Made by a program: the position numbers and the translations under genes. Below are positions 53,779 to 63,060 of a stretch of 64,000 nt of DNA, piece by piece. Source of the stretch: Paracoccus sp. TOH (GTDB lineage: Bacteria; Pseudomonadota; Alphaproteobacteria; Rhodobacterales; Rhodobacteraceae); contig NZ_CP098362.1 in the NCBI RefSeq assembly GCF_030388245.1, forward strand, positions 124,001 through 188,000. Reading direction: 5' to 3'. The notes under the pieces are model-generated. The model had not been told where the DNA came from, made no database searches, and was given only the letters and a program-made list of their open reading frames with translations. Every line of letters starts with the position of its first letter. Position 1 is the first letter of the stretch.

Positions 53779-55089
53779 ATGGGTATTCACGCAATCCGCA
53801 TGCCCGATATCGGCGAAGGCATCGCCGAGGCCGAGATCGCCGAATGGCTGGTCAAGCCCGGCGATGTCCTGCGCGAGGACGATCCCATGGTCGCGGTGAT
53901 GACCGACAAGGCGACGGTGGAAATCCCCTCGCCCGTCACCGGCACCGTGGTCTGGCAGGCCGGGCAGCCCGGCGACGTGATCGCCGTCGGCGCCGAGCTG
54001 GTGCGGCTGGAAGTGGACGGGCCCGGCAACGTCGCCGGTGACGCCCAGACCCCGGCGCCGACCGAGGCGCCGGGATCGTCGCGGCAGGCCGAGACCGCGC
54101 CGCCCGATCCCGAACCCGCGGAGGCGAAGCCCGAAGCCGAGCCCCGGCCCGAACCCGAACCGGAACCGCCGGCCCCGAAACCGGCGGCGAGGCCCGCCGC
54201 CGCCTCGGCCGCGCCGCTGCGCCCCGAGGGGGAAAAGCCCATCGCCTCGCCCTCGGTCCGGGCGCGGGCGCGCGAGGCCGGAGTGGACCTGCGGCTGGTG
54301 CGCGGCTCGGGTCCGGCCGGCCGCATCGGGCACGAGGATCTGGAGGCCTTCATCGCCTCGGGCGGCATTCCCGCACCCTCGGGTCCGCAGCCCGACAACA
54401 CGGTCGAGGAGATCCGCGTCATCGGCCTGCGCCGCAAGATCGCCGAGCGCATGGAGGTCGCGAGCAGCATCCCGCAGATCACCATCGTCGAGGAGGTGGA
54501 CGCCACCGCGCTGGAAGATCTGCGCGCCCGCATGAACGCCCATGGCAAGGGCGCCAAGCTGAACCCCCTGGCCTTCATCGCCCGCGCCATCGTGCGGGCG
54601 GTGCATGAACAGCCGATCCTGAACGCGCATTACGACGCCGAGGCCCGGCTGATCCGCCGCTTCGGCGCCGTGCATCTGGGCATCGCCGCGCAGACGCCCT
54701 CGGGGCTGATGGTGCCGGTCGTGCGCCATGCCGAGGCGCTGGACCTGCGCGCCACCGCCGCCGAGATCGCCCGCATCGGCAATGCCGCCAAGGACGGCAC
54801 CGCCAAGCGCGACGAGCTTTCCGGCTCGACCATCACCATCACCTCGCTGGGCCCCTTGGGCGCCATCGCCTCGACCCCGATCCTGAACGTGCCCGAGGTC
54901 GCCATCGTCGGCGTGAACCGGCTGGCGGTGCGGCCCCACTGGAACGGCGCGGCCTTCGAGCCGCGCAAGATGATGAACCTGTCCTGCAGCTTCGATCACC
55001 GGGTGATCGACGGCTGGGACGCCGCCGTCTTCGTGGCGCGGCTGAAAGAGCTGCTGGAAACCCCGGCGCTGATCTTCGTGGAGGGCTGA
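53779..55089 (+). CDS. bkdB: BkdB, lipoamide acyltransferase E2 of the branched-chain complex
   Basis: 436 residues. The lipoyl domain (1-78) carries Lys44 in [12 protein letters not shown]; an acidic Pro/Ala-rich linker follows (about 85-150); the peripheral-subunit-binding domain spans about 155-195 ([19 protein letters not shown]); the catalytic domain (about 205-436) ends with [15 protein letters not shown]. It transfers the branched acyl group to CoA. ATG 53779 was chosen for the family start; the longer frame lies in bkdA2. Confidence 0.95.
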   Translation: MGIHAIRMPDIGEGIAEAEIAEWLVKPGDVLREDDPMVAVMTDKATVEIPSPVTGTVVWQAGQPGDVIAVGAELVRLEVDGPGNVAGDAQTPAPTEAPGSSRQAETAPPDPEPAEAKPEAEPRPEPEPEPPAPKPAARPAAASAAPLRPEGEKPIASPSVRARAREAGVDLRLVRGSGPAGRIGHEDLEAFIASGGIPAPSGPQPDNTVEEIRVIGLRRKIAERMEVASSIPQITIVEEVDATALEDLRARMNAHGKGAKLNPLAFIARAIVRAVHEQPILNAHYDAEARLIRRFGAVHLGIAAQTPSGLMVPVVRHAEALDLRATAAEIARIGNAAKDGTAKRDELSGSTITITSLGPLGAIASTPILNVPEVAIVGVNRLAVRPHWNGAAFEPRKMMNLSCSFDHRVIDGWDAAVFVARLKELLETPALIFVEG

Positions 55090-55090
55090 G

Positions 55091-56479
55091 ATGCGCGAGA
55101 TCCAATGCAGGCTGCTGGTCATCGGCGCCGGTCCCGGCGGCTATGTCTGCGCCATCCGCGCCGGACAACTGGGCGTCGACACGGTCATCGTCGATGCCGA
55201 GCCGCCGGGCGGCACCTGCCTCAATGTCGGCTGCATCCCCTCGAAGGCGCTGATCCATGCCGCCGAGGAGTTCCACCGCCTCACCCAGCTTGCCGCGACG
55301 CCGGCCATGGGCATCTCGGCCAGCGGCGCGACGCTGGACCTGGCCGCGACCATGGCCTGGAAGGACGGCATCGTCGAGCGCCTGACCGGCGGCGTGGCCA
55401 CGCTTCTGCGCAAGGCCAAGGTGCGGCTGGTGACCGGCCGGGCCACGGTGCGCGACGGCAAGACCGTGCTGGTCGAGACGCCCGAGGGCCCGGTGCAGAT
55501 CCGCACCGAGGTCCTGGTGCTGGCCACCGGCTCGGAACCGATCGAGGTGCCGGCCCTGCCCTTCGGCGGCAAGGTGATCTCCTCGACCGGGGCGCTGGCG
55601 CTGACCGAGGTGCCCGAGCGGCTGGCCGTGGTCGGCGGCGGCTATATCGGGCTGGAACTGGGCATCGCCTTTGCCAAGCTGGGCTCGGAGGTCACGGTGG
55701 TCGAGGCCGCGCCGCGCATCCTGCCGCAATACGACGCCGAGCTGACCCGGCCGGTGGCGCAGCGCCTGACCCAGCTTGGCGCGCGGGTGCTGACCGGGGC
55801 GCGGGCCGGCGGGCTGTCGGACAGCGGCGCGCTGCGCGTCGCCGGCGTCGACGGGGCCGAGGAAATCGCCGCCGACAAGGTGCTGGTGACGGTCGGCCGC
55901 CGCCCGCGCGCCACCGGCGCCGGGCTGGACGGGCTGCGGCTGGACATGGCCGGCCCCTATATCCGCATCGACGAGCGTTGCCGCACCTCGATGACCGGGG
56001 TGCTGGCCATCGGCGACGTGACCGGCGAGCCGATGCTCGCCCATCGCGCCATGGCCCAGGGCGAGATGGTGGCGGAACTGGTCGCAGGCCAGCCCCGGAT
56101 CTGGGACAAGCGCGCCATCCCGGCGGTCTGCTTCACCGATCCCGAAATCGTCAGCACCGGCCTGTCCCCGGACGAGGCGAAGGCGCTGGGGCAAGAGGTC
56201 GTGACCGGGCTGTTCGCCTTCGCGGCCAACGGCCGGGCGATGACGGCGGATGATGAGGCGGGCTTCATCCGCGTCACCGCCCGCGCCGACACGCATGAGG
56301 TGCTGGGCATCCAGGCCGTCGGCGCCGGCGTGGCCGAAATGGCCGGCGGCTTTGCCCTGGCGCTGGAAATGGGCGCCCGGATCGAGGACATCACCGGCAC
56401 CATTCACGCCCACCCGACCCGCGGCGAGGCGTTGCACGAGGCCTGCCTGCGCGCCCTGGGTCACGCGCTGCACATCTAG
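55091..56479 (+). CDS. lpdV: LpdV, dihydrolipoamide dehydrogenase E3 of the branched-chain complex
   Basis: 462 residues. FAD site GAGPGGYVCAIRAGQLG; redox disulfide Cys43/Cys48 in GGTCLNVGCIPSK; NAD site VVGGGYIGLELG; C-terminal active His in HAHPTRGEALHE. It reoxidises the lipoyl groups of E2. It starts 1 bp after the E2 gene and is followed by a strong terminator hairpin. Confidence 0.95.
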   Translation: MREIQCRLLVIGAGPGGYVCAIRAGQLGVDTVIVDAEPPGGTCLNVGCIPSKALIHAAEEFHRLTQLAATPAMGISASGATLDLAATMAWKDGIVERLTGGVATLLRKAKVRLVTGRATVRDGKTVLVETPEGPVQIRTEVLVLATGSEPIEVPALPFGGKVISSTGALALTEVPERLAVVGGGYIGLELGIAFAKLGSEVTVVEAAPRILPQYDAELTRPVAQRLTQLGARVLTGARAGGLSDSGALRVAGVDGAEEIAADKVLVTVGRRPRATGAGLDGLRLDMAGPYIRIDERCRTSMTGVLAIGDVTGEPMLAHRAMAQGEMVAELVAGQPRIWDKRAIPAVCFTDPEIVSTGLSPDEAKALGQEVVTGLFAFAANGRAMTADDEAGFIRVTARADTHEVLGIQAVGAGVAEMAGGFALALEMGARIEDITGTIHAHPTRGEALHEACLRALGHALHI

Positions 56480-56482
56480 CAA

Positions 56483-56519
56483 CCGACAGGCGTGCGAAAA
56501 AATTCCGCGCGCCTGTCGG
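56483..56519 (+). terminator. terminator hairpin after the bkd operon
   Basis: A perfect 10-bp stem, CCGACAGGCG with CGCCTGTCGG (56483-56492, 56510-56519), extends inward by a G-T pair and three more pairs around an A-rich loop. It begins 4 bp after lpdV. Confidence 0.75.
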
Positions 56520-56590
56520 AAACCGGGCCGGCCGATCGTTCCTTGGTCATGGCATCCGATGCGATGCCAGCCAGATGAAAGGAGAGGACG

Positions 56591-56998
56591 ATGCGTGTCA
56601 TGGTATTGGTCAAGGCGACCGAGGAAAGCGAGGCCGGCGTGATGCCGACCACCGGGGAACTGGACGCGATGACCAGTTTCAACGAGGAACTGGCGGCAGC
56701 CGGCGTGATGCTGGCCGGCGAGGGGCTGCACCCCAGCGCCAGAGGGCGCCGCATCCGCTTCGGCGGCGCCGCGCCGCTGGTGCTCGACGGGCCTTTCGCG
56801 GAGACCAAGGAGCTGGTGGCCGGCTTCTGGCTCTGGCAGGTCGCCTCGATGCAGGAGGCGCTGGACTGGGCGAAAAGGGCGCCGTTCCGCAGCGGCGAAC
56901 TGGAGCTGCGCCCGGTCTTCGAAAGCGAGGAATTCGGCGACGAGCTGACCCCGGACCTGCGCGCGCGCGAAGCGGAATTGCGCCGCAAGCAGGGCTAG
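56591..56998 (+). CDS. YciI-family (YCII/DGPF-type) protein
   Basis: 135 residues. The opening MRVMVLVKATEESEAGVMPT, the LDGPFAETKELVAGFWLWQV motif and a C-terminal FRSGELELRPVFE are typical of the DGPF/YCII family, small alpha-beta barrel proteins of unknown function often coded near sigma factors; none is present here. GAAAGGAGAGGACG precedes ATG 56591. It stands alone between two hairpins. Confidence 0.85.
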   Translation: MRVMVLVKATEESEAGVMPTTGELDAMTSFNEELAAAGVMLAGEGLHPSARGRRIRFGGAAPLVLDGPFAETKELVAGFWLWQVASMQEALDWAKRAPFRSGELELRPVFESEEFGDELTPDLRAREAELRRKQG

Positions 56999-57318
56999 CC
57001 GGCGCGGACCCTTCTGGCGCAGCACCCCCGCCGCGATGGGATAAAGCCTTCGGCGCAGCCGGGGGCGCCGAAGGCGCTTGTCGCCTTCAGCGCGTGACAG
57101 CGCATCCTGCCCGCGGCCAGGCTGCAAGCCGGTCGTGTCGCGGCGCGGCGCGGCTTCATGCGCCCGGCGCGCCAGCCTGGCGGCAGATCCAGGGGCGTGC
57201 GGCGAAACCGGCAGCGGGCACGGGATCGGACTTTGGCCGTCACACCGGCGGCGCCCGGTCCCGGACCGCAGCAAACGCCCGGCTTGCGATGCGCGGGCGA
57301 TCCTGCAATTCTGGGACC
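56999..57318. other. 320-bp gap with mutually exclusive hairpins
   Basis: No credible gene. At 57046-57056 and 57065-57075 there is a perfect 11-bp inverted repeat (GCCTTCGGCGC and its complement). The right arm can instead pair with 57082-57088 (GAAGGCG with CGCCTTC, loop CTTGT), so two alternative stems share one arm. This may be the terminator of the YciI-like gene or an attenuator for the membrane protein gene. The rest (about 57090-57318) is plain GC-rich sequence that should hold the promoter of the next gene. Confidence 0.4.
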
Positions 57319-58644
57319 ATGACCGGGGACCTGCATATCCTGCGCCAGCATGTGCTGCTGGCGGCGCGGCTGTTTCGGAATTACGGCGCGGTGCTGGCCG
57401 CCACCTGGCTGGCCGGCATGCTGCTTGGCACCGGCTTGATCATGCTGGCGGTCGAGATCGGCTTCGCCGACCGGCTGGCCGGGCTGATTGCGCTGGTGCC
57501 GGTGATCCTGCTGCAGCTGGTGCTGTTCGTCGCCATGTTCGTGATCCTGCGCGACGGGCTGCCGGTACTGCGCTTCCGCGCCAGGCGCCGCCGCGAGGCG
57601 CCGGCCGCCGAGGCAGACGCTGCCGAGGCTCCGGCGGGGATCGGCATGTTGGCCGGGGCGCTGCTGGCGGTGCTGATCCCGTTCTACGGCTATTATGCCG
57701 GCTGGGGCCTGCTCGCGAACACGCTGCGCGACTATTCCAAGGCGTTCCTGTCCACCTCGATGGAGCGCATCGACTTCTCGGAAGTCTCGCCCGAGCGCGC
57801 GCCAACCGCGCTCGAGGTGCAGAGCACGTTCTGGGTGGTGGTGGCGGTGCTGCTGATCTGGGCGGTCCGGCGCGGCGCGAAAGCCATGAACAAGCGCAGC
57901 GAGGCCGGAATCTGGCCGCTGCTGGTCGTTGCCTGCGAGGCGAGCTGGGCAGTGCTGGGCCTTTACGTCATCTCGGGCTGGCAAGAGGGCTTCGTCGCAT
58001 GGCTGGCCGGCCTGCCCTCGCCCGGCGAATTGTGGCAGAACCTGTTCCCGCCGGCTGCGGCCGAGGTCGTCGATGCCGCGCGCCGCCCGGTGGACTGGCC
58101 GCCCGCCTTCCAACCATGGCCCTGGCTGACCCGGCTGTTCTGGTATGCGCTGCTGCCGCTGATCTGGTTCAATCTCGGCGCCATCGTCTATGGCCACGAC
58201 CTGAATCTGATGTCCGAGGAGACCCGCCGCTCGGCCGGCAGGGTGCTGGACCGCTGGCAGGGGCTGCCGAAACCGCTGACCGACTTCCTCGGGCATTTCT
58301 GGGCCGGGCTGGTCAAGCGCTGGCATGCGGTGGCGAACGGCCTGCTGCTGGCCGGGTCGGCGGGCTTCGCGCTGACCGTCTCGGTTCTGGTGCTGTGGCG
58401 GCTGGTCGACTGGGCGGGCCGCTGGGCCTGGGTCGGGCTGGCCGAACTGATCGGGCCGCAGGACCTGGCGGTCTGGCGGGTGGCGCAATACCCGCTGGGC
58501 CTGCTTTTCGGCGCCCCGGGCCAGCAACAGGACGGGGTGCTGGTTTGCGTCGCGCAGTTCTGCATCCTCGCCGCCGGGCTGGAACTGGCCGGTCGCGCGC
58601 AGGCCGCCCGCGCCGCTACTGCAGATCGCGCAGAACCGGCCTGA
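57319..58644 (+). CDS. polytopic membrane protein of unknown function
   Basis: 441 residues, not recognised. About seven to eight membrane segments: near 24-48, 54-75, 108-130, 172-190, 200-220, 275-300, 350-375 and 405-430. Between them are amphipathic loops such as DYSKAFLSTSMERIDFSE and a Trp/Pro-rich periplasmic or lumenal stretch (WPPAFQPWPWLTRLFWYAL). No enzyme motif is visible. ATG 57319 is chosen because the frame before it lies in YciI and intergenic DNA. It ends 29 bp inside a convergent gene of three small anchored proteins, and the four may form one envelope module. Confidence 0.75.
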   Translation: MTGDLHILRQHVLLAARLFRNYGAVLAATWLAGMLLGTGLIMLAVEIGFADRLAGLIALVPVILLQLVLFVAMFVILRDGLPVLRFRARRRREAPAAEADAAEAPAGIGMLAGALLAVLIPFYGYYAGWGLLANTLRDYSKAFLSTSMERIDFSEVSPERAPTALEVQSTFWVVVAVLLIWAVRRGAKAMNKRSEAGIWPLLVVACEASWAVLGLYVISGWQEGFVAWLAGLPSPGELWQNLFPPAAAEVVDAARRPVDWPPAFQPWPWLTRLFWYALLPLIWFNLGAIVYGHDLNLMSEETRRSAGRVLDRWQGLPKPLTDFLGHFWAGLVKRWHAVANGLLLAGSAGFALTVSVLVLWRLVDWAGRWAWVGLAELIGPQDLAVWRVAQYPLGLLFGAPGQQQDGVLVCVAQFCILAAGLELAGRAQAARAATADRAEPA

Positions 58645-59167
58645 CCTGGAATTCCAGCGCCTCGGGCCGCGTTCCCAGGGCCGAGACGCGCAGCTGCGCC
58701 CCCTTCAGCAATTCCGCCGGCACCAGGAAAATCTGGTCCGACAGGAATTCCTGCCCGTCCGGCGGCGCGTCATAGGGGATGGGGTTGCAGCGCCCCTCGT
58801 TCTCGCCGTCGGGGGAAAGCACCTTGACCGCGCCCTCGGCATCGGCGCTGATCAGCGGCAGCCAGACCCGGCCCGCCGCGTTGCGCAGGCTGACGTCGCA
58901 GCCTGTCCAGCCCTGGCGTGCCGTTTCGGGACCGCGCAGCGCCAGACGGACCAGGACCAGCGCCCGCTCGGGCAGGTTGGGCGCGCTTCCCGCCCAGACC
59001 TCGTCGACCCGGACATGCACGCCGCGCAGCTCGGCCCCCGCCTCGCCCGCCTGCCGCACCCGCCATTCGCGGGCGCGGCGCAGGTCGGTGATCTCGGTCC
59101 AGCCCCCGACCACCACGCTGGCGAGCAACAGAACCGCGGCAAGGGTGATCCACAGCAGATGTCTCAT
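58616..59167 (-). CDS. membrane-anchored or secreted protein of unknown function (third of three)
   Basis: 183 residues. The N-terminal hydrophobic segment LLWITLAAVLLLASVVVGG (about 4-22) is an anchor or uncleaved signal; the rest is a soluble, beta-rich domain with two Cys (in WTGCDVSLRN and EGRCNPIPY) that could pair outside the cytoplasm. Last gene of a minus-strand trio with 4-bp overlaps; its end overlaps the membrane protein gene by 29 bp tail-to-tail. No family recognised. Confidence 0.65.
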   Translation of the reverse strand: MRHLLWITLAAVLLLASVVVGGWTEITDLRRAREWRVRQAGEAGAELRGVHVRVDEVWAGSAPNLPERALVLVRLALRGPETARQGWTGCDVSLRNAAGRVWLPLISADAEGAVKVLSPDGENEGRCNPIPYDAPPDGQEFLSDQIFLVPAELLKGAQLRVSALGTRPEALEFQVRPVLRDLQ

Positions 59168-59712
59168 GGCTCGAACCGGATGATCGGCTGGCGCTCGGCG
59201 GGACCGGCCGGCGGGGCCAGGTGCAGGGCGCTGTCGAAGGCAGCGGTGAAACCGCTAGTCAGCACCAATGCGCCACCCGCCACCTCGTCCTCGGGCAGCT
59301 CGAAGACGGCGATGGCGCGGTTGATCAGACCGGGCTGGAACCAGCGGCTTTCCAGCCCGCGCGGAATGTCCTCGGCGCGGTGCGACAGCGCATAGCGCCG
59401 CCCGCTCGCGCCCTGCCAGACGGCATCGAGCTGCAACGAGGCCAGCCGGGCCTCGGCCTCGATATCGGCGATCAGGAACAGGCCGTTGCTGTCGCGGACC
59501 AGATCGCGGCCGAAGCGCCGAAAGGCGATGCGATCGGCCAGCCGCAGGCCGGTGAAACGGGCGCGGAAGCTGCGCGCCTCGCCCGTCCCGCCCGCCGCGA
59601 CAGCGCTGCGGAAGGGCTGCACGACGCTGTTGTGGTCGGGGACGGTCTGCATCATCGCGCCCAGCAGCGCCGCCCCGGCCAGCACGATGAGGATGCGGCG
59701 CGCCCGGATCAT
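59164..59712 (-). CDS. membrane-anchored or secreted protein of unknown function (second of three)
   Basis: 182 residues from ATG 59712; the longer frame overlaps the gene upstream. RRILIVLAGAALLGAMMQ (about 5-22) is an anchor or signal. The remainder is a beta-rich soluble domain (LADRIAFRRFGRDLVRDSNG, then LFLIADIEAEARLASLQ). It overlaps its neighbours by 4 bp on each side. It resembles the third protein in size and plan, but I cannot show homology by eye. Confidence 0.6.
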   Translation of the reverse strand: MIRARRILIVLAGAALLGAMMQTVPDHNSVVQPFRSAVAAGGTGEARSFRARFTGLRLADRIAFRRFGRDLVRDSNGLFLIADIEAEARLASLQLDAVWQGASGRRYALSHRAEDIPRGLESRWFQPGLINRAIAVFELPEDEVAGGALVLTSGFTAAFDSALHLAPPAGPAERQPIIRFEP

Positions 59713-60284
59713 GGCGCCCCCTGCGGCGTGATCGCCATGCGGCCGGCGGGCTGGAACAGCAGCCAGTTCGACATGCCGTAAAGATTGTCCCTGAGCTTGA
59801 AGATCTGCCGCTGGAAGGTCAGCGAGACCGGCCCGGGCTGCCAGTCCGGCGGAAGCTGCCAGGCCAGCGTCACCCGCTCGGCCAGCCGCGGATGCAGTTG
59901 CGCCAGCACCTCGCCGTCGCGGTCCAGCGTGACTTCCGGCTCGGGCCAGACGACACCGCCGGCGGCAAGCTCGGGCGGATGCGGCGGAAAACCGAAGACG
60001 GCGAACTGGGTCTCTCCGGTCAGGTTCAGCAACCGGGCACGCAGCAACAGCCGCCCCGGCTCGCCGGCGCGTTCCGGCGGCGCCAGCGACAAGGACAGCG
60101 GCGTGATCTCGGTCCGGCCCTGATCGACCGCCTGCCCAAGACCCACCGCCGGCGGTTCCTGCGGCGCGCGGACCTCCTCGACCTTCAGCCACAGGCCGAC
60201 CAGAACCGCGGCCGCGACCCCGGCCGAGGCGGCCAAGCGCAGCCTCAGACGCCGAAGCAAAGAGGTCCGTCGCGTTTCCGTCAT
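59709..60284 (-). CDS. membrane-anchored protein of unknown function (first of three)
   Basis: 191 residues from ATG 60284 (MTETRRTSLLRRLRLRLAAS); the in-frame upstream part to 60410 lacks coding character. A basic N-terminus and one membrane segment (about 17-35) place a large soluble domain on the far side, with PLSLSLAPPERAGEPGRLLL and FQRQIFKLRDNLYG. First gene of the overlapping trio. Not recognised. Confidence 0.6.
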   Translation of the reverse strand: MTETRRTSLLRRLRLRLAASAGVAAAVLVGLWLKVEEVRAPQEPPAVGLGQAVDQGRTEITPLSLSLAPPERAGEPGRLLLRARLLNLTGETQFAVFGFPPHPPELAAGGVVWPEPEVTLDRDGEVLAQLHPRLAERVTLAWQLPPDWQPGPVSLTFQRQIFKLRDNLYGMSNWLLFQPAGRMAITPQGAP

Positions 60285-60753
60285 GCCGGGATTAAGGCCC
60301 AGGGCGCGGCGCCGGCACAAGCATTGGGTGCAAAGGATCGGCGCAATTCCGCCGGAACCGGGTGCGGACAGGATCGGCCCGAGGCGTTCCGACCGCCCAT
60401 GGCCGCCCATGGCCGCCCGACGCGGGCGCGCGCGGCACAGGGATCGACCATATCGGCGATGCCGGGCGTGGCGATGGTGTTGCCGCGCAGCCAGGGCGGC
60501 AGGTGTTTACCGCCGGGGTGTCGGGCGGCCGACATCGCCAAGGCCGAGCGGATCGCCGGCGGGCCGATGAGCGGCTGGACACCCGCGACGACCTCCGCCC
60601 GGACCACGCGATCCGGTCGCGACCGGGCGCCCCGTTCTGCGTCATCGCCCGCCAGCAACGGTGCGGGCCGCTTGCGGCCGACCGATATGCGGCCTGCCGC
60701 CGCCGGCCAGAAAACGGGTTTACCTTTGGACCCGGCTTCGGCAAGTTCGGGGC
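60285..60753. other. 469-bp divergent gap before the GH32-like gene
   Basis: I see no gene I would defend. The 10-bp unit CCGCCCATGG is repeated twice exactly plus a partial third copy (60393-60418). Promoters of the minus-strand trio and of the sugar genes must lie here; the last 40 bp are A/T richer (for example GGGTTTACCTTTGG). Confidence 0.4.
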
Positions 60754-62298
60754 ATGTATGCTTCGCACGGCTTCCTGCGCTCGGATATCGGCGACGTCGA
60801 CGTGGTGTTTCACGAGGGCATCTATCATCTCTTTCACCTCGTCCTGCCGAACCACGATTTCATTGCCCATGCGGTCAGTTCGGACGGGCTGTCCTGGCGA
60901 CGGGTGAAGAACGCCTTCTTCGTCGGCGATCCCGGCGCATGGGATGACGACATGCTCTGGACCATGCATGTCACCCCCGATCCGGACCGGCCGGGCCGGT
61001 GGCGGATGTTCTATACAGGCCTGACCCGCGCCGAATACGGCCGCGTCCAGCGGGTCGGCATGGCGCGATCGCCGGATCTGTACAGCTGGACGCGCTGCGG
61101 CGCCCCTTACCCGCTGGAGATCGGCGGCCCGCATTACGAATCCGGTACCGACGAGGGCCGCTGCTGGGTCAGCTTCCGCGACCCGTTCTTCTTTCACGAA
61201 CCGGGCAGCGACACCCGGCTGCTGCTGGCGGCGGCACGCGCCAAGGACGGGCCGGTGATCCGCCGCGGCTGCGTCGGCCTGGCGCGCGAGGTGGCGCCGG
61301 ACCGCTTCGAATTCGGCCCGCCGCTGCACCGGCCCGGGCTTTACGACGACATCGAGGTGCCGAACCTCTTTCACTTCCACGGCCGCTATTATCTGATGGG
61401 CTCGATCCGCGAGGATACCAGGATCCATTACTGGTATGCCGACGACATCGAGGGGCCCTACGAGAATTTCAGCGACGACGTGCTGCTGCCGCATGGCAAT
61501 TACGCCGGCCGCATCTGCCGGGCAGGCGACCGGCTGCTGCTGTTCAGCTTCTTCAGCAAGACCGAGCTGCTGATCAACGGCCATGAATTCATCAAGCGCC
61601 TGCTGCCGCCCCCCAAGGAGATCGTCGCCCTGCCCGACGGCCGCCTGCGGCTGAAATCCTTCCACGGCTTCGACGCGCTGGTGACCGACCGGCTGGCCTT
61701 CGACAGCGCCGCCGAATGCCGGCTGCTCTGCGGCAATCCCACCGCCCGGGCCGAGACCCGTGGCGAGCGGCTGTTCATCGGCAGCCGCAGCGGCTTCGAG
61801 GCCTTCCTGCTGCCCGGCCAGCACGACGAGTTCCGCCTGCGGGCCGAGCTGACCATCGAGGGACCGGGCAAGACCGGCCTGATCCTGCGCGCCAGCGACG
61901 AGGGCGACGGCTATCACCTGTCGCTGGACTGCATGAACGGCATCGCGCAGATGCGCGCCTGGGGCGCCAATCCGACGCCGGAATTCGAGCACGCCTTCCG
62001 TTACAAGCCGCTGCAGGAGGCACGCTTCCGCGGCGCGGCGCAGGGGCCTTGGCGCATCGAGCTGGTCGCGCATGGCACCTATCTGGAGCTGTCCATCGAC
62101 GGCCATGTGGTGCTGAGCCTGGTCGATGACAGCTTCCTGACCGGCGCCGTCGGCTTCTGGACCGAATCCGCGGTGCTGGGCCTGCGCGAGGTGACGCTGG
62201 AAACGCTGAGCCGGCCGGTCAGCGAACATGCGCCCGAAATGGTCTATACCACCACCCAGGCGCCCGAGATGCTGGCCGCCGCCGGGGCCGGCGAATGA
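60754..62298 (+). CDS. GH32-like glycoside hydrolase (sucrose/fructoside type) with C-terminal beta-sandwich
   Basis: 514 residues. DVVFHEGIYHLFHL (about 16-29) corresponds to the first blade of clan GH-J enzymes, WVSFRDPFFF carries the RDP motif, and DDIEVPNLFHF the acid/base Glu of the EC-type motif. The NDPNG nucleophile motif is modified (SDIGDVDVVFH), so the family fit is partial. Residues about 340-500 form a beta-sandwich. No signal peptide is seen, implying a cytoplasmic enzyme for a fructoside made or imported by the cell. The stop overlaps the phosphatase start by 4 bp. Confidence 0.7.
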   Translation: MYASHGFLRSDIGDVDVVFHEGIYHLFHLVLPNHDFIAHAVSSDGLSWRRVKNAFFVGDPGAWDDDMLWTMHVTPDPDRPGRWRMFYTGLTRAEYGRVQRVGMARSPDLYSWTRCGAPYPLEIGGPHYESGTDEGRCWVSFRDPFFFHEPGSDTRLLLAAARAKDGPVIRRGCVGLAREVAPDRFEFGPPLHRPGLYDDIEVPNLFHFHGRYYLMGSIREDTRIHYWYADDIEGPYENFSDDVLLPHGNYAGRICRAGDRLLLFSFFSKTELLINGHEFIKRLLPPPKEIVALPDGRLRLKSFHGFDALVTDRLAFDSAAECRLLCGNPTARAETRGERLFIGSRSGFEAFLLPGQHDEFRLRAELTIEGPGKTGLILRASDEGDGYHLSLDCMNGIAQMRAWGANPTPEFEHAFRYKPLQEARFRGAAQGPWRIELVAHGTYLELSIDGHVVLSLVDDSFLTGAVGFWTESAVLGLREVTLETLSRPVSEHAPEMVYTTTQAPEMLAAAGAGE

Positions 62299-63032
62299 GC
62301 AAGCCGACCGGCCGGGGGCCCTGGCTTCTGGTCAGTGATGTCGACGACACGCTGACCGGCGACCGGGCGGCGCTGGAGCGGCTCTGGGCGGCGATCCGGC
62401 GCCACCCCCAGCGGCTGCGGCTGGCGCTGAACTCGTCGCGGCCGGCGGCCAGCGTCGATGCGACCCTGGCCCGCGAGTTTCCCGCGGATTTCGCCCCCGA
62501 TGCCATCATCACCGGCATGGGCACCGAGATCCGCATCGGCGGGGAATGGCTTTCGGACTGGTCGGCGCGCTTCGCCGCCTGGCCGGCCGAGGCGATCTTC
62601 GCGCTGGTCACCGGCATGGGCTTCGCCCCGCATCCGGCCGAGTTCCTGACCGCCGGCAAGCTCAGCTTCGCGGTGCCCGATGCCGGGGCGCGCGACCGGG
62701 TGCTGCAGGCGCTGGCCGCCGCCGGCCTGCCGGTGCGGGCGGTGTTTTCCGGGCAAAGCGATCTCGACCTGCTGGCGCCTGGTGCCGGCAAGGACGCGGC
62801 GGCGCGGTTTCTTGCCGAAAGGCTGGGCATTGCGCCCCAGCGCATGGTCGTGGCCGGGGACTCGGGAAACGATCTGGCGCTGTTCGACGTTGGGTTCCGC
62901 GCCATTGCGGTCGGCAATGCGCGGCGCGAGCTGATCGAGGCCATGCCTCGGGCCAAAAGCTATCGCGCCCGGGCGCCCCATGCGGCGGGCGTCCTCGAGG
63001 GACTTGTCGCGCTGGGTATCCTGCCCGGCTGA
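62295..63032 (+). CDS. mfppB: HAD-family sugar phosphatase (sucrose- or mannosylfructose-6-phosphate phosphatase)
   Basis: 245 residues. HAD motifs: LVSDVDDTLTGD (nucleophile and acid Asp), ALNSSRP, a Lys in the AGKDAAARFL region, and VVAGDSGNDLALF. This is the sucrose-phosphatase subgroup, with a cap domain. It dephosphorylates the product of the adjoining glycosyltransferase. It is coupled to the GH32-like gene by 4 bp and lies 28 bp before the transferase. The symbol assumes the mannosylfructose reading. Confidence 0.8.
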   Translation: MSKPTGRGPWLLVSDVDDTLTGDRAALERLWAAIRRHPQRLRLALNSSRPAASVDATLAREFPADFAPDAIITGMGTEIRIGGEWLSDWSARFAAWPAEAIFALVTGMGFAPHPAEFLTAGKLSFAVPDAGARDRVLQALAAAGLPVRAVFSGQSDLDLLAPGAGKDAAARFLAERLGIAPQRMVVAGDSGNDLALFDVGFRAIAVGNARRELIEAMPRAKSYRARAPHAAGVLEGLVALGILPG

Positions 63033-63060
63033 CGCCGCAACAAGAGAGGAGAGGAAAGCA

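Noticed and set aside
60393..60418. tandem CCGCCCATGG repeat as a CRISPR-like or mobile element
   Set aside because: Only two and a half short copies, with no spacers and no associated genes; a simple local duplication.
60281..60658. 125-codon minus-strand frame in the gap before the GH32-like gene
   Set aside because: Composition is Arg/Ala/Pro-biased like a shadow frame, and no ribosome site or homology was recognised.
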